Shown one piece after another: positions 32,801 through 47,800 of a DNA stretch of 64,000 bases. The stretch comes from Rallus limicola (Eukaryota > Chordata > Aves > Gruiformes > Rallidae): assembly GCA_022605955.1 (NCBI GenBank), contig JAKCOZ010000003.1, forward strand, positions 11,293,331 to 11,357,330, given 5' to 3'. How positions within the stretch are numbered: position 1 is the first letter of the stretch; each line of letters starts with the position of its first letter. The notes beneath the pieces are model-generated. The model saw nothing but the letters and a program-made list of their open reading frames with translations, did no database searches and was not told where the DNA came from. The position numbers were made by a program, and so were the translations under genes.

Positions 32801-35800
32801 TATCAGTAGAGTGTGCACAATGAAGCATGTTTGACTCAAATGCGGAAGAATAAATTGGTTTACTCAGTTAAAAGCTTTGATCTGGCAACTACAGATATTA
32901 GGTAGAGCTAAAGGAATCCATAGTGCCTATGGATCCTAATTTACTTTTGGCCTCTAAAGCAACACTTGCACTAACAGAGCACTGAGTTCCTGAGAGTGAG
33001 AAATGCATTCTTCTTCCTAACATCTTCTTTTCTTCATATAACCTTCTCTTGCTAGTCAAATAGGCATCTAAATTATCATTGTGCCATGTGTTAGTACAAA
33101 ATCGACAAGCACCCTTGGCCTTCTCAACTCAAGACAAAACACCAGCTGCAAGCTGCAGGATCTTCAGTGACACACGCTCAGGAAGAGAATCTTGCCTTTG
33201 TTGAAGGGCATAAAGTTTACTATTGGATTTACTTATTTTAAATGGATGGAAGCCAAAAGAGCTACCTATCAAAAAGGGTACATGTATTTTTTAAAATATT
33301 CCTTTAGGATGTGCCTGTCACTCTAATACTTGGAAATAGTCAAAATGCTGTGTTCTGTCCAAAGAGCTGCTACAAAGGTAGTATGAAATTTTTATGACCA
33401 TTAACTTGAAACCGGTGCAATGATTTAGCCATAATCCTCAAAATTACCAATCAGCCTTTTTCACCTAGTCAGCTATTTGCTGTGATGTGAAATGAGGAAA
33501 CAGTTGGATGAGATAAACAAGCAACTTCTTATCATTGCAAAATTGAAGTGTGCAACTGCAGAAGCAAAATAGCTTTTTACATTCTGTTTTTTAGCATTTA
33601 TTGCTTGTTGTCTTATTCTTAAACTCCGTTTTACCATTTCTGTGTTCCTGCTTTGTGCTACCTTAAAAAAACCCCCACAATTATCCTTCCTTCCCACTTC
33701 TTTTTTTTTTTTTTAAAGCATTTGCCACATTCCCAGCTGTTACAAGAAATTTAAGCATACAGATTGGTTTACTCAGGTGTTTTGGCTAACAAAGGTCAAG
33801 AGGATTGGGTTATAAATATGTAAATCATTAATTGTGGTGTGTGTTCCTTTTACTGTGTTGCTGAGAATTGCGCAGAACAGAGATTAAATACTTCCCTGTA
33901 GGCTGCTGTTGTTTTCTCTCCATGCCGGAGATAACTCTGCCCTGGTGCAAGGTGTCAGCTCAGTGGTATTGGTTCCTTCTGTCAGCCACTTGAGCATCCG
34001 CAAAGAAGAAATGTTACATAGGGTTTTCTGTGATTGGAGCCCTTGCTTTTCCTGGAGAGCAGAGCCTTGGCTCGAAGTGCTATCATATCAAGCATTGTAA
34101 AGGTGGCCACCTGACATTTTGTCAGATGAGCTGATACAAATTTATACCAGCAAGGGGCTCTGAGCAGGTCTGGTTGCTCATAGGCTTGGGTGACTGATCC
34201 CAGAGCACGTCCCACCCAAATACTCCCCACTGAGTGCACTGGGAACATTTCTGAGCTTAAAGTGAGGTTTGTGATTTATTAGTTGCATATTGGTGTCCAT
34301 CTGTAAATAAAAGCCTATATCCCCAGAAGATGTTTATAAGTTAAGGGTCAAATCTACTGCTGCTGCAGTGTGGTACCCTCTGAGGGTAGAGATTAGCTGT
34401 GGAGTGAGACCAGGGATCTAGGGCAGATCCCGGCAGGTGCAGTCGTGGCTTTTCAAACTGAGGTGGTTAGTCGCTGAGTGTGTTCATTCATATGGCAGTA
34501 ATGAGTGTCAGGCTTGGAACATCACTGGCAGAGCAGTATTGCACTCAAACTTAACACACTCCATTTCTGAGTGGAAGTTTGGGCATATTTTGGAGCTTAA
34601 AGGGCAGGCTGTGCCCCTCTGGACTGTGGAGCTCAGGCTGAAGAACCTCTCAGTGGGGCTCTGGGGGTTGAAGTCTGGCTGACTGGCAAGTCCTGACCCA
34701 AGGGTAATCTTGAATGGTACTGCACTGATACTGCCCTGATACTGCAGACATACCCACGGCATGCAATGCTTGATGTATGCTTTTCTCTTGGCAGAAGATG
34801 GACTTCCATCAACAGTTACCACTGAAGAGGAAATTTTTAACAGGCAAGATGCTTTCTTACCAGCAGTAAGGCTAACACTCAAGGAAAGCTTGGAAAAGCA
34901 AGCAATGAAATCTTATAGACGAGGGAAAAACTGCAAAGTATCTAGCTTTGAAAAGGATGTGTAAGAACCAATAGTGAGAGCTGTGATAATGTTTTGGCAT
35001 CCAAATGCAACTAGCAACCTTTGACATTATGCCAGTTCAGCACTGGGTGTGAAACCCTTGGCAGTTTGCCTCGACTTCACAGCATTTTTAGGTCTAGAGA
35101 CAGAGAGAATAGAGAGAGAGAGAGAGCAGAGACCTGAGTATTAAGAAGATTTTATAAGTCTTATTTCCATTTCTCATTTCTTCTTACAAGAAACTATTCA
35201 TGCCTGTTGGGACTGTGGAGGACCTAACTCGCAGGGATACAGTCAGGGAAACAAACCACATCCTCCCTTTCTTTAAGAGTTTGTGCTCCATTGCACAAAA
35301 GAATTTAGATATTTCTTGTCAAGGAAAGACATTATCAGATAAGATTTTCATGGAGTGAGCTGTTTCCAGCTTGAAACACTGAATGAACTTCATTGTTAAA
35401 AGACAGGATTTTTTAAACACCTTCCCCTCTCTCAGAAATACACAGACTGCTCAGAGTATCCAGAAAAAAAAGCAGTCACAGCTCCTAAGAAATAAGAAAA
35501 AGCAAAAATGCAAGAATGTTTATTTAGTTATTTAATTTGTGTTTGTGCAACAAAGACTCTACATCATGATGTTAAAGGTGATGCTTTGGCCAAAGTAATT
35601 TTATATTCAAGGGCTGCTTTTCCAATTTGGTGGAATAATTTTCCTTGTGTCAGAGGTATGAGTTTACCCAAGTCAGATAAAAATTTTTATACATACATGT
35701 ATATAATGTATGGTGTAGAATCACAAGTCGTCTCACTGATCAAAAAACACTCTTTGTAAAAGTTTAACAGGAGCAAAAGTATCTTTGAGATTCTGATAAT

Positions 35801-38800
35801 TACAGCTTTTGCTCAGAGTCTTTTTCCCACCTGCTGTTTAAGGCAGCAGCCCTCCTCTCACTCAGAGCTGTAGTGAAGGGGGAGGGAGGGAAGGCAGGTT
35901 GTGCTTCTCAGCATCCCTGCCACAGACCTTTGCTGCAGAAAGCCCTGTCAGACAGAGGAGGTGATCTAGAAGCAGCAGGGTCACCACCATCCCTTTCCTT
36001 CTTTTCTTGTGCTACCATACAGTCATGTACACTGATTTCAATGCCTGCAGTACCAGCTTTTATGGTCATCATCTTCCCCTACAAGCAGCACAGCACACAA
36101 ATTTACTACTTCAGTTATTCCAGCATCACTTTGGGAACTTCAATGCCAAGCATGACTGCGCTACTTCAAAGCACTGATCCTGCAGGAAGATATTGTGGCA
36201 ACTCTGACAGGCATTTCTGAGAGCGGCAGCATACCCCACAGCCTGCCAATGCACATGCCCTCTTATTTCCCACGCTGGCTTGGAGAAGGAGGCAGAGCAG
36301 CAGGGACGTTCACTTCTCCACGTTGGCAAATCCCATACACCCTGTTTTGTACTATTCACTCCGTTTTGTTCCCTTGCATGTTTTGAATGGGATTAACAAA
36401 TAAGAGTTTTTCCTTTAAGCTCCGGTGAACTTTACTGAGATCCTCAGAAACTGCGTCAGAAGTTTTAAATAGCCTTTCTTGCTGGTGGTTCTCTTGGCAC
36501 TGTAATGTCTTGTCTTAATAGAGGCGCTGACACTTTGTCAGTGACAGTTCTTGTTCTGTATCACCGTCAGTGTGTGACATATTAACTTCCAAGCAACATA
36601 GAGGTTTTATTTGCTGTTACAGATCTCTTTAAATATTGACCTCTTTAAACATTAAACATTACGGACAAACACCCCAGAATTGATGATGCAGAGATTGCAA
36701 AATAAATTACTGTTTAAACCGTGGAATGTGCAACATGACAATTCAGAGCAGCTGTCAGGGCCACCTCCATCTACCCTCTGGAAAGCGCTCTCACCAGCTG
36801 CGGTACTGGTGCTTAGTGGCTTCAGACTTATTTCAGGAAGCATTATTGTCAAATAAGCATACTGATGAATTGCTTTAATGACTCCAAATCAATCTCTTAT
36901 TGTTTATACTCTGATCTGTGGAGTTATGACTTCGTGAAAAACAAGTGTCACTGGTCATTTGAGCGCACCAAAAATGAAAGTGTATGACTCGAGAGGTTTA
37001 AAACTTCAGTGGTGAGTCTTATATCTTGGTAATTTCCTCTCCAGGTAAAAATCTATCTGTCAGATCTTTGGTTGTTGACAACAGCTAGGCATTTGTGTTG
37101 GAATTGCTTCAGGGAGTTTGTCCAGGTCCAGTTTCAAGTTCTTTGAGTCAAACACTTTGCCCCAAGAAGGGAGTGCAAATTCTAAGCCATTACCGCCCCC
37201 AACCCCCATCCCCCTCTGAGTCTTTCCTGCTGGATCCATCTCCTTTTCACTATGTGAAAAATAAGAACCAGCTGTTCTCTGGCAAGCCTGGGAGGGGTGT
37301 AAACAATGCCATGGTTATATGCTGCACACCAGAAACGTTTTACTTCAGCTCAGAAATAATCCTTCTGCAAGCAAGCTTACTTTGAATCCAGTGGGAAGAC
37401 TTTTAACAAGGGAAGAAGTCACAAGGCCATACCCAGACTGTGCACTTGTTGTGGGACCTATAACTGGTGACCTGTCTTCAGGTCAGAGAGGAAAACCATG
37501 CTTCTGCATTACCTCTTAGGTACCTGAGACCACTTGCCTTTGAAGCAAGTCTCCTGATTTCTCCCACACACCACATTGCAGAGAGGTCCTGAACCATATT
37601 ATCTGGATTACCTGCAGATAACACTATTGCAGAAGATGTGCCCCTGCAGCACTCCAACATCTACGAGTTTTCCATTCACGGGTCAGACCAGAGACAGCCT
37701 GAAGTAAAGCCTATTGAAGTTAATGTGGGGTACCCAGTCCTCAGCACCTATTGCTTTATACTACAGTGTTGCCTTACTTGTCAAAATATGTTCATAGCCC
37801 AAATCATCTTCTGATACCCAGAAACCATCCATTAGGTTTTCAACTGGAGCATCACTTTTGGTAGGTGTTGACTAATGAGTAAATAAAGTAACAAATGAAA
37901 AAAACAAAACCTAAACAACAAGGCAAAACAAAGTAAGTGGTTTCTGGTTTAAAACTGAAATGTCACTTCTCTTTAATACTTTTTCTGATGCAAAGCATGG
38001 CAGGGAAACTCCAAAAGACATGGAGTTCCACAGGCAGGATTAAGGCTCAGATTATTTGGGTCATTGTTACATCGTTGACTTCAGTGGACAAAATAACTAC
38101 ACATCCCAGGTGAAGATACAGACAAAAAACATTTTGCTACTAGCCTGACTGCAAATTCAAAATTCAAGGATAGATTTTAGGGAATATAATAAGGATACTA
38201 CACCAGGATACTACACTACAAATAACAAGATCCACACAGATATTTTCTGCCCTTCATTCAAAGCCTCCAGTTTTATTATGCTAGCGAGGACTGATTGGAA
38301 AGGATCCCTGGTGTCAAGGTGAGACCAATGGTACATGTCAGGTCCATCCCACACAGCTCCACAGATCGTGAGCCAAAACCCTACACTGAAGGCATGACTT
38401 TGTGTGCTAGATGTTTCCCTCCATCCATCCACATGCATCTATTCTCAGTTCCATCAGTATTTGGAAATTATTTCTGCCTCAGAAGTTTACATTTGTTTCC
38501 TCCTTGTTTGAGCAATCTTGTGTTGATCTCCTTTAAGTGAAGAACATGGGTTATACCGCATAATTTAAGGAGCTTTATCCCAGGCTGTATTCTAGGTAGC
38601 GGTATTCCTCTCAACAAAGGACACAGGCTAGTTATCCACTTAAAGATTTAAATTTTTATCTTGAATTTCCATATCATATTTCCAAATTAAGATAGATAAA
38701 CTGAAAAGCAATCTACATGGAAAAATCTCTTTCTGTTTGGGAAAGACATCCATCCTTGGCACCTGTGGTTACATAGATGCCTTCTCCATTCACCGTTTTT

Positions 38801-41800
38801 CAAAGATACTGAAGTTCCATCCCTCTCCTGGATTTCCAATGGTGCTGGGTTTTGGCATTTCAGAGAATTTGCCAGTGACCAAAGAACTACAGACCTTCCT
38901 ACCAAGTGCACCTGGAGGTAGGCAACATGACTGCTGTAAAGGGAATGTTGTTGAATGTACATAAAACTGGAATTTTACTGGGACTAGTTGAATTTTAAAA
39001 TCTAAGTGGAAGGTTACAGTCAGCTGAACTGACCTTAGAGGACCTACAGATAAAAGACACAGGTTAATTCAGCTGTGAATCTGTGCAGAATAGCATAGCA
39101 GTGGCATGACTGAAGGTGAACTGTTGATCTAACTTATTTTCCTGAAAACATAACAATTCTGGAATAGATTTATGCCTTTCCAAAGGAGATTAGCTGGCCA
39201 GATGACTTTAAAAAAAACCCCAACAATATTGTTGTATATGAGCATGAAACAGTTTATCCTGTAAAAAAAACCAAAACAAAACACAACTTTTCCACAAACA
39301 TGGGGCCTAGGACACTAGGGGTTAATTGTCATGAGAGAATTTGGACTCCCAGACTGATAACAGTGATGCCACTCTTCAGTCTGCTAGATACTGGATGAAC
39401 TACTAACAACTCTCTTGCCATCTCTTTTGGAAGTTAAAATCCAATAAAAGCAGCAGATAAATTGGCAGCTTTAGCCAATGTGCCCTTTAATCCAAACAAG
39501 TCTGAATATTCAGTTTTGCAAGTGTGATTGTGCAACGCAAGATAACTGCTCCACTTCTGTCCCACTGCTCTTTAGTTAGTCACCACCTGTGGTGTTTTCC
39601 ACAGTGTACGTCACTGAGACTCTCCTATGCAGATTATTATGAAGTTATATGTAGGAAAAACATTTTCTTTGGGTATGCAAGTCTATTCATTTCCTACCCA
39701 CTCTTAAAAACCCTGTTTCTCTTTCTTTGCCTCCTTCACTGCTCTCTGCGCTCCATGCTCAGGAAGACTGCTGCAGGAGTAACAGCTTCAGTGAGTGGAG
39801 CTGCTCACGGAGGGCAAGCAGAACATCTTGGGAGCTGGTCAGCAGTTCAGCAATTTGGTTTTCTCTCTTTGAACCCTATTAACAGTTCCAATCATCCCTG
39901 TATTTAAAGTCAGAGATATGCTTACATAACTGAATGGGGACATTACACAGAAAAAGACTTTATCTGACTTACCGACTGCTTCTGCTGGTGCTGCCAGAGT
40001 CAGGCTGAGCCCGTGGCACAAAGTGCAAGCAGTGTTTAAAAAAGGAAACAGCACAAAATCAAATCCCAGTACATGCAGGTAAGGAAATCACTCGACTTGG
40101 GGATTTATTTGGTGGTGCTTATAGTGCATCAGATCTGACTGACGATCTGGAAGCTGCTCCGCATCTTGCTAGTGCCTTTAAAAAGGGAAACTCACTCAGG
40201 TTTATTTCAATGACGACCGCAGATGCTTCAGGGATGTGAATAAAAATGCAACCAGCCATCTCACACAGCTAAGAAATGCTTTTCTCAGGCACACAGCTGC
40301 ACTGTTGGGCTGCCTGATGGTCAGATCTCAGAACACAAGCTTTCTTCCGCCTGCAAAGAGCATTCAATTTTAAAGAGTTTATATGGCCAGCTTTCTAGCT
40401 GCAAAAGGCTGTTGAAGTGATTCAGTTTTGTTTTTCACACGCTGTCAAAAGATTTTTTGTTTTGGCTTGTGTGCTTTCAAAGGCACAACAGAAATATTTA
40501 CAAAGGCACCATTCATGTCAGTATTTAACTGTTGATTGACAACCCTTCTTCTGCATGCTGGTGAAAGCTCACTGAACTGCAGCTTTGACTGCAAGGAGCC
40601 AACAGTGAAACTGAACACCTCTCCCTCAATCCCAAATATCTGTGAATCTAAAAAAGCCTTCTGTAGAAAGAGTACTGAGTTTCAGAAAGGCAGGCAAGAC
40701 GGGAAAATAATTATTTTTTCAGTCCTTTCCTTGTGCTTATTGCTACAGAGTCCCACTCTGACCCCTGAACTCAGGGTAGATCTTTCTACCATCCTCATCA
40801 GCATGCCATCTGATGAGAAGTTGTTAGCTTCTGTCAGGTGTTGTTTTGTTTCCTCCCAGGGAAGAAGGACAAAGTTACAAAAGCTGGCTGTTCTTATGTT
40901 TAAAATATCTGTGGGGGAAAAAATTGTAAAGTTGAAGAAAGAGACCTTGTTAAGTAATCAGACCTTGTTCACTGCTTGTGTCACTGGAAACTTTGCCTTC
41001 TTAAGGCATCAGTTAAAAACTAAAGAGGTGTGTATTTTTGCTTTCACATAACTTAACAAAAGGTTATTTCAAATTTCAGTATTGACGCACAATTGTCTCC
41101 TAAAAGAAATTTGGGAAAGTTCCCATAAAACAGGTGCCATTTTCCCCTGTGTCTATTATTTTGAGCTTTCATTTTAAAGTCCCCCCTCACAGAGCCCTCA
41201 GCTGAGTGTTGCAAGACAAACATGCTGGACTCAGTCTTTCAAATACATGGAAACAACTTGGCATTCACATAGGCCAAGATACTGTGAAATAATTGAATCC
41301 ACAGAAATATTGAGATGATTATTTTTAAAAAGAAAGACAGTAAAAAGAGGAGAAAGCAGCAGAAAAAGACAATACCAATGAATGCACAAGTCCCATGTCT
41401 CAAATTTGGTGTGAGATTTGGTTCTCTGGGTGCCAAATGTTTTTGCCACACTGTTAAATGTGTAAAATCTGAAAGTCGCCCTCATAGCAAGAATTTCCAT
41501 CTGTCCAGGTATTCCCCCACTGCTTGACATGGAACAGACTTTCTTGCTCTTTATGTTTTTTTAAACTGCAAAAAACATTGGAGAGAAGACGCCTGTGGCC
41601 ATGGAGCAGAGGAGTTGTACATCAACGAGTTGTACATCAGCTTTTCACACAGTCTGTCCTAATAAAGGGGCTTTTCTGCCATTGCTTTAGTAAAGCTGAT
41701 CATGACATCAGCCTCTCAACAGTCAGCCTGTCTATGGGTCTGTCTGCAGCCTGCAGCCTTGCCTTACCTTCCATTTGAAACTGTTATTTTGTTACTCTAT

Positions 41801-44800
41801 TGGCCTTTTAGCATGACCTTGAAGGAGACGACATTTCTCCAGTTATTTATTTCAATCCTGAAAAACAATTGATGGCCATGCACAGCTTATGGACAAGTTT
41901 TGGAGAGCTCAATGGTAGAAAAAGAGAACTTCTGAGTTGAAGAAATAGATTTAAATAGAAGTATTTTCTTCCACTTTTAAACTTAAACCAGCAAATCTCA
42001 TAAATGAGAACTATTTTAAATGCATTCACAGGAAAATTGGGAAAATGATCCTGCCAAAGTAAAATGAGAATTTTGCCTGAAGCTATGCCACCATCACTTT
42101 GGTAGTGCCTGTGTACATGAAGTGCCCCAAGTCTAAAAAAACAGCCCCACAAAAACTTCTTAAAAATTCCCAAAAGGAAATTCTTTCCCTGTATATAAAA
42201 GGAAGTCTTTTCCAGCCCTATTACCTTATTGCCACTTTCTTTCTACTTTTTATGCACCTAAGTCTTGTAAATACATGTCTAAATACTTAAATGTGTGCGT
42301 AGGCATCAACATTCTTTCCAATTGAATTTTACTTAAGGTTTTTTAGAATTCATCCTATTCTAAAACTTGACTCCCATGTTGCTGCAGGACAATACTAATC
42401 TAGCATCAGATGCACATGGCAAAATAAGTACAGAGCCTTTGGAATTCACAGTAAAGTGCACAGTGACTGCAGAATGCATACCTGCTTCATCAGCATAATA
42501 CAGTTTCTGTCACAAGCACTTGAGTATTTTACATAGACCTATTCTGTGGTGCTTTCACCCCAGCAGTACCTGTGGTCTGGAGAGCAAGGCTGTCTTAGAA
42601 CTCTCTCTAATCCCTCATAGTCTCTTTTTGTCAGCAAAATGGATTCCCCTCTTCCCTCTGCCTGTCCCAGCTCAGCTTCTAGAGCTGCCTAAAAGTTTGA
42701 TCCAGGTTATTCTCCTGGACAGCTTTTTTTCTCCTGTGTTAAGGGACACACAGGCACACTATGTGTAGGCATAAATTACCGTCTGATCCTAACAGCCGTG
42801 TTTTGTTATTAGCGCATTTATACTCTGCCATGCACAATGTTAAATATTACCCCAAGGAGCAAAATGGAGTGGAAAAATACTCCAGGGCTGTGTCCAGGAC
42901 CAGCGGGTGCAGTTCCTCAGCACACCACAACCTCTGTAGATTTGAGCAAATCATTCTTATTTCTGTGCCTAAGTTTTCTTGTCTCAGAAACTGTGTAGTA
43001 ATACTTCCCTTCCAACAAAGAAATATCCTATTTTTATATTCAAATGCTGTAAGCTTCTGGTGCAGTAAGTTTCTTGCTCTGTCTGTGATTGGAACGAGAA
43101 TGAGAAAGCTCTGTCTCACCCTCAGTTTTTGTGCACTCTGTTGGAACAACACTAACATAAGTGCTAAAAATACTTGGCCAGTTCTGTTGAGGCCATTTAA
43201 ACTAAGATTACTTTTGGCTGTTTTCAGCTTTTTCTCATTGTGCAAGATGGGAGTTTTAAATACATTATTGCTAAATTAGTTTGAGAATTCCTGTATAACT
43301 AGTTGCCATCTAAAGAGCTAAAATGACTTTTTTTGTGAGGTTACTGGCAAGGGGGAATTTCCAACAAGAATGGACGTAAATACTTCTTCTTGTGAAACAG
43401 ACTGGCAGGGTCACCACTGTCACCCCTGGGCTGCGCTGAAAAGGTGTATCCTTGAGTCAACAGGGCAATGTGACCTACCCTCACCACTGATGCAAAAGTA
43501 CTGGCAAGTTTGCAGAACTACAGCTGGCGAAGTTAGAAGTTGGCTGTGTGACTGGGGTCAGATGATGGGAACAAGCAACTTGCTTTAAACAAGGAAAAGA
43601 AAAGAAAACCAAGTTTAAAATGGGCAATGTTTTTGTTATATCCTATATATCCAGAGAAAAGCAAAAACTAATACATACTCTGACCGAAGGCCAAATGCTG
43701 AGCCTTGGCTACATGTGCTTGGCTCTCATTGTAATCAGCAGGAACTCTATGAGAGTATATCGAAGGTCAGAACTAAGCCCTGATTTGAGCTCAGATCAAT
43801 ATAACCACATGATTTCACCAGGTCCACCTGAGCATAATAAAGTAGAACTTAAGCTATCGCATCACTGATTAATGCTTTTCATGTTTAAGTGGAGATACAG
43901 AACTTTATTTAAATATATAGCAGTCCAAGGAAATGAAAGTCAATATTAACCAAATGAATGCCTTGTTGTACAAGATGTAGAACAAACAGCTATTTATCAG
44001 AGTGTAGCTTAATTTTTCTGAGTACATGACACTAAATCCAAAGGAATAAGATGGGCTAAGAAACCAGACATTAAAACTGCAGGATAAGCAACTGATAAGT
44101 GGATTTAAGTCAAACATGTCACCTCAACCGTGACATGGCAGCCAGCAATCTTTATCCTTAAGTGCTGATGAGAACTGGACAGTTCCAGTTGGATCCAAGA
44201 GAAAAGTACACAAATTGCTCTCCAGTCCTTCTGCCACTGGAGAGAGGGGTATGTTCCCTTTTGAGACCCCTGCCTTGAATTAGCTTTGCATCTTCTATTT
44301 TCTCTGTGCCTGCCATGGCATCAGACTACAGTGAATCTTCTTCCAGAAAATCAGTTTTCATTCTACCCTCTGTCTTGGCCACACCTTAGGAAGATGAATC
44401 TATAGCGTAGGCACTGATGTACAGCATAAACTGAAGCCCCAGGTTGTCTGCTCTTAGCAATGAAGGGTTTGAGGCACAGGGCAGCTCTAACTCCATTCCA
44501 GCAGAAGCCATGCAGGACACCAGTCAGCCAGGAATCGATATTTAAATTCAGTTCTTCAATACACAATTCCAATATCCTTGTTTATAAACAGGCATACATG
44601 GAATCTGTACATACAGTCATTCAGAGTTGGTTATATACATATAGGTGTAGTTGGTTGTATATAACAACCTGTCCTAAAATGACACATCTCTCATTGTAAT
44701 TATTATTATTATTAAAAAATACCCCAAAACTTTTGACAAAGAATCTTCCTTGTCTGTTTGGGATGCACTATTCAATTTACATTCTCAGAAATGGAAAAAT

Positions 44801-47800
44801 TACCCCACAGAAACCTCCCAATTTGTTTTTCCCTGAATATTCAGCTTAGCTGAGATTATATATTTAGAAAGCATGTTATATTTAGAAAGTAGAAAATGAA
44901 TGTAGCCAAGGAAAGTATAAAATGTGAAGTAAATCTAAAGTGCATATTATGAAACAGGTTTTAGGTTTTGGACTTCCCAAGTGAAAGTGAAGATTGTGTA
45001 TTATGGTGTGACATAATATGTACTCTTTTTTAAACTGTATTATGATTTAAAATACTTTACTACTGAAGGAGAAACACTCAGATCTTAAACAAGCCAGGGG
45101 CAGACTAAGAGCCAGCGGCAATAAAACTGTCTTCCAGCTGCTACTGTGCAACACACTCCCAGAGTCTTTCCTGTTGGCTGCTAGGTTTATGTTAACATTT
45201 AACCTTGAGCTGTTCTGGTAACATGGGGCGTGGTCCTGCTTCCCTACTCCATCATGGCCACGTTAGTGCGGTAATACATCATCAACATGGCACATCAATG
45301 GAGATGTCTACCAGGGCTCCTCCAGAAGGCGCTGAGTGTTTTGATTGCACAGATTCTCTCTTCCTGCTCCCCTCAGCCATATACAGCCTTGGAGAGTTTG
45401 GTTTTAGGCATTAAAAGGACTCACCAGAGGAGGTCTTGCAGATTATGGTGACTCTTCAGTCGGAAACAACAATTTCTTTGTTATTTCAATATCCTTCTCC
45501 TTCGATGCCCCAAATGTAACCACAGCATCCTTTTGTCTATTTGTCTTAAAGCAGGGAGCCTTAATGCTAACAAATATGAGGACCCTCAGGAAACAGATAC
45601 CTCTAACGCACAGAGATCTGTTAGTCTTGATGTAACCATCATGGACTGGAAGGGAGAGAGGCAAAACAGAGAGTCCTGCCAGGTTGGTGCATTTGTTTGG
45701 CAGTTTTGAGCCCTGAAATAAGATATCGTTTGAAGATGTTTGAAAAGAATATCACAGAAGAATGGAAGAAAAATCTATACATTTTACACACTAGGTGTGT
45801 TGCATTTAGACCATCCAGTCTGCCTTGTCAGAGCTTTTCCTCATAATCAAATTCCCTATCCAGGCTGTAGCCCATGATGCATGCAAAGTAAGATAGGGTT
45901 GGTGGGAAGAAACTGGGATAGAAAATCAGCAGGAAAAAGGAGACAAAACAAGATGGAAAGAGGAAGAAGGGAGGAAGTAAAACCAAACTGTGACTTAATA
46001 CCACGTTCCCACAGACCCAAGCTAGTGAAAGTAAGGTACAAGCTACATCAAGGCTGCCTAGCTTATTTTCACTCCTTGTATTACAAGGAGGTATTATGGG
46101 TCAGCACCCAGCAAAGAGGACACCCTCTCATCTTGAGAAAACCCTCATCCTCACTGAGAAATACAGCTGCAGACTAACCAGTGTTCTTCAGTGAGCAGTA
46201 ATGTTGCTTACCAGAGAAGGGCAAAAAAGTGGAAAAAAGAAGATATCTAATTGGAACTGTGCAGGAAAGAAATGTGTCTCTGTGTAAAAACATAATTTCC
46301 AAGTTGAAAACTAATGAGGAAAGAGGCTTGAAAAAGTGGAAAATGGTAAACAAATTCCTGTGAGATGAACTAATGTTGTATCCTGCAATGGAAAGTAATT
46401 GGAAAGTAAAGAAAACAAAGTTTTTGGAGCCAGAACATGACAAAAATCATAACAGAGCCTCAGATCTCAGCTAATCAAAGCACTTCTGGTGGTAGGCAGC
46501 TCTTGGAAGAACAGTCTGTCTCCTGTTTGACCCAGGAGATTTCACAGGAATTTATGAATGATAGCCGCCTCTGCTGAAGGGGACTTAACAGGTATAAAGA
46601 AGATTACTGCATTGGTGCTGCCCTTTCCAACCTCACAACCACAAAAACTCAGTTATATCATTAGGATAAACAGTGTTGAATCCAGTGGGATTGTTTGGTG
46701 AGAGTCAATGATAAAACCTAAGATTTATTACAAAAGCATCTGTCTGAAAAGCCTGCCTAAACATAGTAATTGTCTTCTTTTGTAAATCACATTTTATAGG
46801 GTTTTTTGGGGGGGAGGAGAGGAGCTGATATTACCCTTCTCTAAATGAATCCCAACTCCATCAGGAACCTTCCTGTAAACCAGCAGATTGTCATCTTAGA
46901 CATAAATTTATTCTGTGATGAAATCCTATGTGTTCATTGTCTCCATACAGGAAGAACTTGTAAATGCCTGAAATTTGTCCCTTTCCTCATTGTGCTAGCT
47001 GGGCTAATGACGCCTGTGGGAAGAGGTAATGTTTTATTTTGTATAGGTCTCTGGGGCATTATTCTTACTAATTTATGAATTGTAAAAATGAGTTACAAGA
47101 CTCACCCTATTGCAAAGACTTCCCATCATGACCACCTGTGAGTCAATTACTTTCCTTGTGCCTCATCCAGAAATGTGATGCCAAAGGATGAGTGCATGGA
47201 AACTACTGAAACATCTGGAAGAGCCAGTGGTAACCCGAGAAGTTACCTGAGAAGTTACTTGAGAAGGAACCTGAGAAGGCAACTGGCCAGTGAGGTCCTA
47301 TGTCTAGTAAATAATCTGTGCTTAGGAGAAATGCCAACAGAGCTGCAGCATCCCAAACACCAAATAAGAGCCCAGTATGTACCCCAGAACAGTGGTCCAG
47401 TGGGCGTGCTGGAGCAGATCTCTATCAATCAGCAAAAAAGAACAAGTCCAGATATACCCATGATTCATTCAAGTGAGGTGGTGATACTGGCTCCTTATAA
47501 CCCATGATGTCCCCACCCTTGCAGACAAGGCCATGTACTTCGGCCCCTAATAGGAACTTCATGTACTTACTAAACAAAAATAAATCTCTTCTCAGCACTC
47601 TTAATGTTTGGTATAAGCTATTTGCATCACAATAACATGGGTAGCAATAATGTTGAGAAATCAGCACTGCTTTTAACTGCTAAGTCATTGCCCTTTCACC
47701 AATCAATAACTCCACATCTTTTCTCAGGGAACGTCTCCCCTGGAGTCTTCAAGGGAATCTGACGGGGAGATTTTACACGATCTTTGGAAGAAAAGTCTGA

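Noticed and set aside
34761..34964. A 67-codon plus-strand frame with a polar, exon-like composition
   Set aside because: There is no recognisable family, no clear splice partners and no support from neighbours. It is compatible with chance.
35105..35127. The AG run and other simple repeats as a CRISPR-like or regulatory array
   Set aside because: It is a plain dinucleotide microsatellite in animal DNA, with no spaced unique units.
40536..41051. A 171-codon plus-strand frame in the intergenic region
   Set aside because: The amino-acid composition looks random, no domain is seen and no promoter or splice context supports it.
42761..43279. A 172-codon plus-strand frame with an overlapping minus-strand frame
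   Set aside because: There is no recognisable motif and both strands are equally open, as expected by chance.
47175..47507. A 110-codon frame with repeated RSYL/RRNL units
   Set aside because: The pattern comes from a short DNA tandem repeat (GAGAAGTTACCT-like). No protein family or gene context was found.
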